This document shows positions 51,257 through 64,000 of a stretch of 64,000 bases of DNA, one piece after another. The stretch comes from Tubulanus polymorphus (Eukaryota > Nemertea > Palaeonemertea > Tubulaniformes > Tubulanidae). How positions within the stretch are numbered: the stretch's first letter is position 1; every line of letters begins with the position of its first letter. The notes beneath the pieces are model-generated. The model was not told where the DNA came from, did no database searches, and saw only the letters and a list, made by a program, of their open reading frames with translations. The position numbers were made by a program, and so were the translations under genes. The stretch lies in the NCBI RefSeq assembly GCF_964204645.1, contig NC_134026.1, positions 2,542,001 to 2,606,000 of the forward strand, in the 5' to 3' direction.

Positions 51257-54200
51257 ATGACATCGCCTCTGCTTTCTCGAAAAATCGTCAGACTGGAAGA
51301 TATCCAGCGAGAAGATACATCAACGACGTCGGAGTCTGACAAATTTATCGTTCAAAAAAGTCGTGAATCAACTATATTGTCTTTATCATCCCCAGAAAAA
51401 TATAGCACATCATCATCCAGTCAGTCCACTGGTAAGAGTTTTAATTCACTGGTTTATGAATTTTGTTTTTCTGAAGAAATCAACGAACCTATATTCTGAG
51501 ACTCCTCGATTCTCCCATCCCAGCACTATCTATTCTTAGTCTGGCCCAAAACAATTATTTACCAGCTTATAATTGAATAATTCTATTATTCGACATTTTC
51601 ATTGATGGATGGTTTTTCTTTGTATATTTCGGCAGCAGCTGCTGGTGGTATTATTAGTTTATATAAGAAAAATAATGAAGATGATGATGACATTATCAGT
51701 GAATCAGAAGGTAAGCTGCTGAAATCTCATTGCTTGTCAGGTTACCGGTATTTCCCTTTTTCTGAACGCATTTCTAAAATGACTCAAACCATTTCAGATA
51801 GTCCTCGAATGCCGGACAATTGGCCGAAAATTCCGGAACTCTGTGACAAAAAACAACTGCAGATGACCACCGCAGTTTCGACTACTGTTAACAAAGCTTC
51901 AGCTCATCTGGAACTGTTGCAGAATATCATCGAAGAATGGTTTGAAGATAAAGATTCAATGAGTCGACAAGGCCGGAAGCGGTCTCATCTTAAATGTGAG
52001 CAAATATTTTCGTAAAATATCGCCGCATTTTCTGAGTTTTCTATTTCATATTTTGATGGGTTTTTTTTTTCATCAGTGCCACCAGACACGGCCTCAACGA
52101 AGAGACAGATTCATTTTACGGATGAGAAATTGACAACTGTGTCTCGTACATCTTCTGGAAGTACACCTCAACTCGAAATATATGGTGTCGCTGGAACTCC
52201 GGAAAAAGGTAGCAAACATATCCCGTTTGATATCTTACTTATCTTATTTCATGGCATACACATTCATGTTTTAGTTGTTGATTTTTTTTTCAGAAATTCA
52301 AGTAGATACCATAAAAAAGACGCTTCAAGACGAGATTCCTTATTTGGGCGCTGATGAGGTCATCGAAGAGGCGTACACGTTGTTGGCTCGTTTAGAGAAC
52401 GATCGACAAGAAACTGAAATGGTTTATAAAAAAGAGAGGAAAATAGTTGAGAAATTGGGTTCACAAATAGATGCTTTAGCGAGAATGAGAATGGTAGATC
52501 TACCTGGTGCTGTACAGAGAGGTTTATATCAAACCAATATAATTTCAGTCATCTGTTGAACATCTTTTTATCATGTGACAGAATTTTGTCCCGTTTTATT
52601 TCAGAGCATGAGGCTTGTGCTCGCGATATCTTTGAATTACAGTGGCATGTCTCGTACAAGGGACGCAGTCAAGATAGGATGAACCATCGAGTCGAAATCG
52701 CGCAAACTCTTCATAAAAAACTGCAAGACGATATCGCTTTCGTAAAAGATCATTGGTAAATACACTGTTCATTCTTATGTGTACAACACAATCATTAGAT
52801 ATTTCATTGTACTTACTGGAACTCGTGCCATATTTTCAGTCCTTTGGTGAAAGAGAAGCTGATCTTAGAAAAAGAAGCAATGGAGCGCATTGAAGAAGCT
52901 CAAAGAGAGGTATTTTGATAGCTTAATTATCTCACAAAACTAATCTTTCAAGTATTTTTTTTTCATGTTTTTCTATTACAAGCAAATGGCTTCGCATGTA
53001 TAAATTTCACTTTAAATCATGCACACATTTTCAAACGGTGCATGAATTAGCATGATTTATATATATATTAACATTTTTTGCTGCATCACTGTTATTAATG
53101 TTATTCTCAAAACATCACTTTATTCGTTTTTATTTCCACTAATAAAAAGACAACAGAAGAATTAAATGTAACAATGGAACGATGTGATAAGGTCAACAAA
53201 AAATCTATTGAGAGCCACGCTAAGGCCGATATGGAGCGTAGACATATGAAAAATGAAATCGAATCCGTCGGTCAGGATCTTGATAAAATCAAGTACGTAG
53301 GTACACTATACATAAACAAATATTCAGAGCCCATTCACTCAAAGGTTGTTTAATGGTTATCAGTATCCACTACTGAAATGATGTAGTATTAGTTGCACTG
53401 GATGATATTGAAAATCCTTTCACAAGCATGGTCAAGTTGTGGTTCATCAGTATAATATGCAAAGTGGATGAAACCTTCGAAATATCTTTTCAGAAATGAG
53501 TTGGCTTTGGAGGAAAACAAGTTCAAAATCTGTGTACAAAAGATAAGCGAAACGCAGGAAATCCTGGCGAGCAATGAAGCCGATATTGAAAACTTAAAAA
53601 TCAAAGAAGAAGAAGCTAGACAGGCTGAATTTATCCAAGAGAAAAAGGTTTCGGATGAATCCTGAATGAAATGTACCGGTAGCTTGATATATCTATCACC
53701 TCATGTAAGTGTAATTTGTTTTGTAAATTAAAGGTGACCAACTTGGAACTGAAGATAAATGAACAAGAAAAGGAACATACAGCTTTATATGAGGAAAATG
53801 TCAAATTACAAGGAGAACTTGAGCTTCAGGTACATTTATATCTATTATCCTTAACCCTTTCAGTGCATCTACACCGCAGTGCGGTGTATTGATGTAATTA
53901 GTAATTATCTCTCTTGAAAAATGGCAGCACCTGTCAAACATAGTGAAATACTAGTAACTAACGATACACCGCGCCACGGTGTAGACCATTATAGTGGTAT
54001 TCCCGTTATTCAACACACTAGGGTGGAATTTTTCAAAATTTTCAAATTATCTCTAGCACTATAGGGTATTAATTAGTCAGCACTGAAAGGGTTAATTCCA
54101 TAGTGAACACTTATCTGGGTAACAGTTGTCCAATTATTGATTGTATTTTGTAGAGGAATAAACATGGTGCGAAGGAGAATGACTTGAAAAAACAGATAGA

Positions 54201-56709
54201 AAAAAAAGAAGAGGAATTTATGTTTGTGAAGAGAATAAGTAATGAGTTCCAGATGGATATTGATGATTTTAAAAGAAAGATTCTTGACTGGTAATTATCT
54301 AAACTAGTTTCCTTATTTTAAGACCGAAGTAAAAAATAACCAGACAGTGAAACCTGTATATTGAATAGGCACCACCGAATTGTATAGAATTAGTCTGAAA
54401 CTTTGAAATGGAGTTGATTTATTTCATAGTGAAAATCAAAAGATCGCTGGTGAGAAAAATATGGCGAGAATTCACAAAGAAATGGAAAAGACCCACGAAC
54501 AAATGATAGTGACGATGGAGGAATTCTATAAAGTGCAGGCTATGCATAGCGCCATCATGGAGAAAATGAGATCAGAAGAGGAAAAGAACTTGAGATTAGA
54601 AGATCAGCTGAAGGTTTGCAGCGCTTTCACTGAAAATTAAATCAAACCACCGGTAGTTGTTTCATACAATAATGTATTTGCGTTGTAGAACACGGCTGAG
54701 AACCTGAAGAAACAAGTAAAAGAAGAGATTCATGCTCGGTCGGTTTTACAATCACGCATAACTACCGATAATACTGACCTCGTAAATAGTAAAGGAGAGT
54801 TCAAACATAAAAAAGAAAAGGTACCATTTTGGCGAAATCAATTTTCACTCGAGGTTTTGTTTTAAAATCAGTGTGCAGTTCATATATAATGATGTATCTT
54901 TTTATTCAGCTGAAGAAAATGTTGAAAGAGATGGAAGTTGCAGTGAAAAGTATACTCGGTAAAGTGGAAAAGCTACGTGCAACTCACGGAGAAAGAAGTG
55001 CGGTAAATGTTCAGTTAATCATTTACTCTTTTAACCAGTACCTGTACTCGACTCATGAGAAAACGTCCTGGATTCTTATCATACATCTTACTAATGATTA
55101 ATTCAGGTTGTAAACAGTTTGGAAGCCGATCTTCAACTAACGAAGGATAAACATAGAGAAGTACAAGAAAGATTAGAGCAAAAAATCCGCGACCTTACTC
55201 CGCATTCCACACATCTAATTGTACGTATCAAACTGATATCGCGTATTGTTCTATTCGTTGGGATAAATTTGAGAAAAATTCGGTTTGTTTTTATGTGAAT
55301 ATATTTCAGACCGATATTCTCGCCTTGAATAAAAAATTGGACAACATCGACTGGCAATCTAAACAGTTGAATAATAAGATAGAAGAGATGGACGCTTCCG
55401 CTGGAATGATGACAAAGATTATCAATAATACCGAAGCCGCTATCAAAAATCTAACGTAGGTTTTCGCTTGAAATGTCTTTCTTTCATCAATATTTTCCTC
55501 AACTTATGACTTATCGCTTTGACAAATCTCTTATTGTTTTTTAATACAGGATAGAATTGGATGAGTTAACTATACGTTATAACACTGGACAGAGTTCCCA
55601 GGACAGTATTAAAGAGTCACTCAATCAAGCGCAATGTAAGCGATCCTCATAATCATATTCTTTTTTCTTCGATACCGTAGACATTGAATTCATGTATTAC
55701 CTTCCGTTGTAGCGCGTGTACGTAATTACGAAAACCAACAGCAAAGCCACATGGACGATCGTAACACAGTACTCCAGAAACTCATAGACGATCTTACGAA
55801 AGACCGAAGCGAAAACAAAACCTGGGCTTCTAAATATAGAAAGTTACAAAACGATCATTATCTATTGAAAAACAAACTAATGGACCACTATGAGGAGAGG
55901 CTGCGAATAGAAACGGCTTTGAAAGATTTGAAAAAAGTGAGTACAGTTTCATGGTGCCCCACATTACCAGAAAATAGGGAAGGAGTAGAAGTTTCAAAAT
56001 GATATCTCCCGGTCTGGAAACATTCGGATATTTGATAGATTTTCAGTCAATCTGGGAGATAATTGGGGAAATTCATTGTCCAATTTCATGTGGCATAATT
56101 CTGGGATGTCAATTGCTTGCACAAGGGCAACTTACTTACCTAAAACAATATTTCTTGAACATCATCTTTACCAACCAGTTGCCACTAAAATATGTTGACG
56201 TCTATGTAATATGATTATATGTTCTCAATTACAACAGCCAAATTTCTAGTTGGGAAGAGAAACCATGAAATACTTGAGAGAACTTTTTGAAATTTTGACT
56301 TCAAGTAACTGTGGGAACAACGGATTATGAGCATAATGTTCCAAGATTATTCCACCTAACAATATTTTTGTATTGATTTCAGTTGCGAAGTCTTCAAACT
56401 AAACTTCACGCGGCGTTGTCCGATTATTACAAATATCGCAGTATGTATAACAAAAGCGAACTTTCTCGGATGGAGAATGAATCGTTTGTTAGCGGAGTAA
56501 CCGTAACCGAATTACAGGATCAAATGAACAAAGCGCTCGAAAATGTCACCGAATATCTCACGTCACAAATGGATCAATCCGCCGCGCGAAGGATAGCTGC
56601 GGAGGCCGTAAAACGAGTTCAAACTCCGAAAGACATCGTTAACGTAGCAGATGTCGTTAAGTCATCACCTACTCGCGTACCTGGTACACCGGTTGTCATC
56701 AAATCTTAG
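51257..56709 (+). CDS. Long coiled-coil protein, CCDC178/CCDC175-like (family uncertain)
   Basis: 954 residues from 19 exons: 51257-51431, 51636-51710, 51798-51995, 52077-52208, 52294-52521, 52605-52755, 52840-52909, 53150-53292, 53494-53647, 53734-53829, 54154-54290, 54430-54613, 54689-54820, 54910-55002, 55107-55220, 55310-55455, 55550-55635, 55713-55936, 56383-56709. The sum is exactly 955 codons. The first about 170 residues are Ser-rich and disordered. A conserved-looking start to the rod follows (NIIEEWFEDKDSMSRQGRKR; LPGAVQREHEACARDIFELQ, WHVSYKGRSQDRMNHR). Then about 600 residues of heptad-rich helix lead to a C-terminal basic tail ending VPGTPVVIKS. The WHVS/R-rich block and length recall vertebrate coiled-coil genes of the CCDC178/CCDC175 type, often testis or cilium associated; that assignment is from memory and unsure. 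ATG 51257 is the first ATG in frame. Intron 10 carries a piggyBac-type MITE. Confidence 0.85.
53855..54091. mobile_element. piggyBac-type MITE with TTAA target sites
   Basis: A 237-bp element is flanked by TTAA on both sides (53851-53854, 54092-54095). It has perfect 12-bp terminal inverted repeats CCCTTTCAGTGC / GCACTGAAAGGG. Two subterminal palindromes, acaccgcAGTgcggtgt (53871-53887) and tacaccgcgccacggtgta (53965-53983), share the acaccgc half-site. It is non-coding and lies in an intron of the coiled-coil gene. TTAA duplication with CCC-starting ends is diagnostic for piggyBac. Confidence 0.88.
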
Positions 56710-58018
56710 TTTTTTTTTTTCGTACTAAATTGGTTTGATATTAATGAGATTAGCATAGCGAGTATTCATGTTACGACACGCTATGGTCTAGTATTGCATA
56801 TTTAAAAAGGTTACCATTTTTCATCAGTGTTAAATTGGTTCCTTAAAACCGTGCCAAATCTACCTACTTTGTGATAATCAATATTATAATATTGAATTGA
56901 TAAATTTGTGTCTATCATCTACTTATACTGGCAAATCATTTTAAGCCTGGATTGTAATCGAATCTGCACTGATTGATAATAAATCATTATTCTGGTGCTA
57001 AATACTGATGTATATTTGTCGTATAATCCGTCCATTGATCTTTGTTTGCTGATAAAATGTTACTCTATCAAACGATATGTATATATTATTCAATAATAAA
57101 TAATGAATTGTTGTTGATAATTTTTGGTGTTGATAATTATTTCCAATTGTTGGGAATTTGTTCCAGTGTGACGGTCCATGAAAGTGCAAGTTTCACTTTC
57201 ATGGACCGTCACACTGGAACAAATTTAGTAGAACAGGAACTCGGGTTTATTCCTTTTTCAACCGTGATGAATTGAAATAGATGAATTGGTAACCAAAGGT
57301 TTTGAGCAATTGAAGAAAGTGACATATCCATATTTGATCAGGTAAACACAAAATTGCAAATACATCCAGATTTATTCATTCGATACCAAAAAACACAAAA
57401 GAAATGATTACAAATATCATACAATAAATTTTCATAGAAAAATACTTCATTAGAAAAAAAACCTAATTCCCATATTATTCTGAACACTTGTCCTTGGTAT
57501 ACATCTGCATTAACAATGTAGGTGAAGCAGGCATAAAGCAAACATCTGTACATGTATACATAGTTATAAGCTGTAAATTGCACGTTATTCACAAAATGAC
57601 AAACTTATCACAGTACCTTTCAATGACCTGTATTACGAGACTGTCCATTTGCATAAAACTGAAACCTTCACCTCAATAACCTACTGCAGCGGTGCCAACC
57701 GTTACTGACTTTCAGTAATTGTTACTATTTCATAACGAGAAATACTGATTTGATTTGTTTGATGCGTACAGATTACTGATTAATCGAACATTTTCGTTCA
57801 TATTTTAATAAGATGTTACTGAAAAAAGTTCAATTTGTTACCGATAGCACTTTTCAGAGGTTGGCAGCCCTGCTACTGTACATACACGTGGGTGGATTAA
57901 TTCATATATCATTCATTAGGATTACCAGGGTATTAGTAAATATATTAACTACATCATATAACTTATCACTGATCATGGAATTGCGCGATGATTTTCGGTA
58001 ATTTTAATCTTTTTGAAG
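56710..58018. other. Converging 3' ends of coiled-coil and protease genes
   Basis: No CDS. Plus-strand AATAAA occurs near 56985 and 57105 for the coiled-coil gene; minus-strand AATAAA near 57375 and 57248 suits the protease gene. A perfect palindrome lies between them. Confidence 0.5.
57155..57225. repeat. Perfect palindrome, 32-bp arms and 7-bp loop
   Basis: Left arm 57155-57186 (aatttgttccagtgtgacgg then tccatgaaagtg) is the exact reverse complement of 57194-57225; the loop is caagttt. It has no mismatch over 32 bp and no target duplication, and falls within the likely 3' UTRs of two convergent genes. Confidence 0.95.
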
Positions 58019-61797
<3,779 letters not shown>

Positions 61798-61809
61798 CTT
61801 ATCTATCAT

Positions 61810-64000
61810 GTGACTGTCATGGGGTTTAATATAGGTTACTCAAATCCCGATTCTCGTGACGATATCTCGTGACAAGTTTTAAAATGGAATTAAAAATCTT
61901 AAAAGCTATCTATAATTCAATATATCCACATGTTAATGGTTTATAAACTAATTCTTTATTTTGCGGTCAAAGGAAATCTAAGATTGGCATCGAAGAGCAT
62001 AGTCAGAAATACAGGATTCGAACTGACATGCAATATTTCACTGACTCTGAGAGATGCTGCCGCCACTCGTCGACAAAACGAACTAACCCGGAAGTAAACC
62101 GGAAGTGAGCTTCTGCATGAAGTCCACTTTTACCTGTCATATTCAAATCTGGTAGGAACTTTAATGTTTTAAGTCGACCTACCTCATTTTTTTTGTGGGA
62201 AAATAACGCGAATAGATCATCGACGTAAGTAACAATTTCGAAAAATATATTTAACAAAGCCCATGTGTACCGGGCGGGGAGCAAACAACGACATTGAAAT
62301 GTCTGCCAGCAACAACATCCATCCAGATCAGCACTTAGGCCTACTTACTACAAAACTAGAATTTAGAAAGCAATGACACTATGGCAAGCTGGCCCAAGAA
62401 TGTCTGCACCTGCAGTGCTCAATTTCTGGACCTCCACCTTTTAGGCTAAAAAGAAAGTATTTAAATCAACGAGGTGGTAGGATATTAACTACCTACGGGA
62501 CTGTGTACTAGGCTGGGTATTTACTTTGATTTTGGACCTCCGGCTATTGTGACAGTGTTGTGTGAGATCTAATGACTCTTTCATTTTCGGATATCCCAAT
62601 ATCCCTTATACACTGGTATGTTTCTACGTAGACATACATCAGTCACCTTCCTTAGCTTTATGTAGGCCTATATTCTGATCAATATCTATCACCTAATATG
62701 TAATCTTCCCTTGTATTGTTTCCGTAATTGCTGCTTCAAAGATAATTATAGGTCTGTGTTGACTTGCATTTTTCATTTACGCCCTTATTTGTAATATTAG
62801 CTGTATTGCTAAAAAGTTCTAATGTTCATTGCCAGTGGTAAGAATAATAAACCTGTTAGATGTTTTAAAATGATATAGGCATAATTCTGTTTTTTCCAGG
62901 AAAAGATATTAAAGTGTCATGCGATAATTGATGCAAATGTTTGATAAGGTAAACAATTTTATTTTAGATGTAATTCAAATAAAGGTGGAGTCTTCTTTTC
63001 CTTATAGAATGATCAAAATAAACAGTTGATAATAAATACAGTAGAACCTGCTTAATTCGGATCATTTGGAACGGAAGAAATTAATCCTATTTATGAGAAA
63101 TCCAGATAAAACATATTTCAACATACATTTAAGTATCGATGGACTGTAGAGGATATCTGGATAGGTCGATAATAGATTGAAGTTTGGATTAAACTGATCT
63201 GAATTAAGTGGGTTTTTTCATGTAGTCTATTTCTTCCTGCATGTATTAAACATGTTTATGAATGTTAAACATCTATTGTCGGCGTATTATTGTGAATAGC
63301 TTCTCGAAGGAGAAAAAAATTTGACATTTCTCGAGAAAACTTCCGATATATCAACATTACCGTACCTATCTGAAAATGAATTGTTGAATAAACGCTGTTT
63401 TCTACTGTACAAACACTGACGCAATTACAATGTACACTTGTATTTCTTACATCGAGATCATTTTACAGTATCTTGATACCTACCTGCAGTTTACATATCG
63501 ATTTAACTGAACACTTATTATTATGCTGTGTGAATATTCTTCAAAGCAATTCATTATTATAATGAAAAATTATTGTTGTTCATTGCTGGTGATTGCAGTG
63601 CAGCGACGTGGGCGTGTTGAATGAAGTATGCTCACTAGCATAGCGAAGGAAATCTTAGTATTTTGAGTGGATGGATGAGTCGATTAGAGACCGAATGGTT
63701 TAGATATCCGGTATAGTTCCTTCATTTAACTTTGTTAATTAGATTTACATAAGATGTTTACATAATCTTGGCTACTTAAGTAAAAGACTGAAGGCAAAGT
63801 GTCAAATCTATGTGCTCAGTTTATCAAGACCAAAATTGAGTCAGCAGTAATTTTCAGCAGGAACAATTTTACTGTAAAAAAGAACCAATAAACATAGGGA
63901 CAGTAACATAATTTAGATTTAAAACGAGTCCTAAAGTGCTTCGAAATGTAATCGATACAGCCCTGTGATTTGATGTAGCAGGGTTCATAGCGAGTCTCTG
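61810..64000. other. Intergenic upstream of the protease gene
   Basis: No supported gene or named repeat. The minus-strand open frame at 62003-62284 has no resemblance to a known protein and no splice partner. Confidence 0.4.

Overview
The window is gene-rich nuclear DNA from an invertebrate animal. Nearly every gene is split by short GT-AG introns, the DNA is AT-rich, and all recognisable proteins are animal families (Wntless, R-spondin, DMRT, ASXL, SYCE2, MMAB). The gene set plus tRNA-derived SINEs, a hammerhead-like repeat and a piggyBac-like MITE would suit a lophotrochozoan such as a mollusc, but nothing here proves the clade. All exon models were assembled by eye: splice sites were matched by phase, and every multi-exon model given with full coordinates closes to a multiple of three.

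Layout. 1-1228 (+) the end of MMAB, cobalamin adenosyltransferase. 1497-3516 (-) a four-EF-hand calmodulin-like protein; a small insertion with a hammerhead-ribozyme-like core lies in its first intron. 5560-11832 (-) WLS/Wntless, 13 exons. 12677-13675 (+) SYCE2, head-to-head with WLS. 14282-15465 (-) and 17164-18197 (-) two unrecognised single-pass membrane proteins with a similar plan. 19783-23482 (-) an R-spondin. 29097-34881 (-) a DM+DMA-domain DMRT factor with a 4.6-kb intron. 37766-39681 (-) weak signs of an orphan cysteine-containing gene. 42640-42713 (-) tRNA-Asn(GTT). 44785-50018 (-) an ASXL/Additional-sex-combs protein ending in the family PHD finger. 51257-56709 (+) a 19-exon, 954-residue coiled-coil protein. 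58019-61797 (-) a papain-family cysteine protease with a long N-terminal extension. The remainder is intron, UTR or intergenic DNA, with large gene-poor stretches around the DMRT gene.

Biology. WLS carries lipidated Wnt to the surface of sending cells, and R-spondin amplifies Wnt reception; they lie within 24 kb of each other. DMRT and ASXL are nuclear regulators (tissue/sexual differentiation, and Polycomb-linked H2A deubiquitination). SYCE2 belongs to the meiotic synaptonemal complex, MMAB to mitochondrial B12 metabolism, and the protease is probably lysosomal or digestive. Apart from the Wnt pair, no shared pathway links the neighbours. The most unusual items are the hammerhead-like insertion with a 16-bp target duplication, the piggyBac-like MITE with two subterminal palindromes, a perfect 32-bp-arm palindrome, the pair of orphan membrane proteins, and changes at the presumed receptor-contact aromatics of R-spondin.
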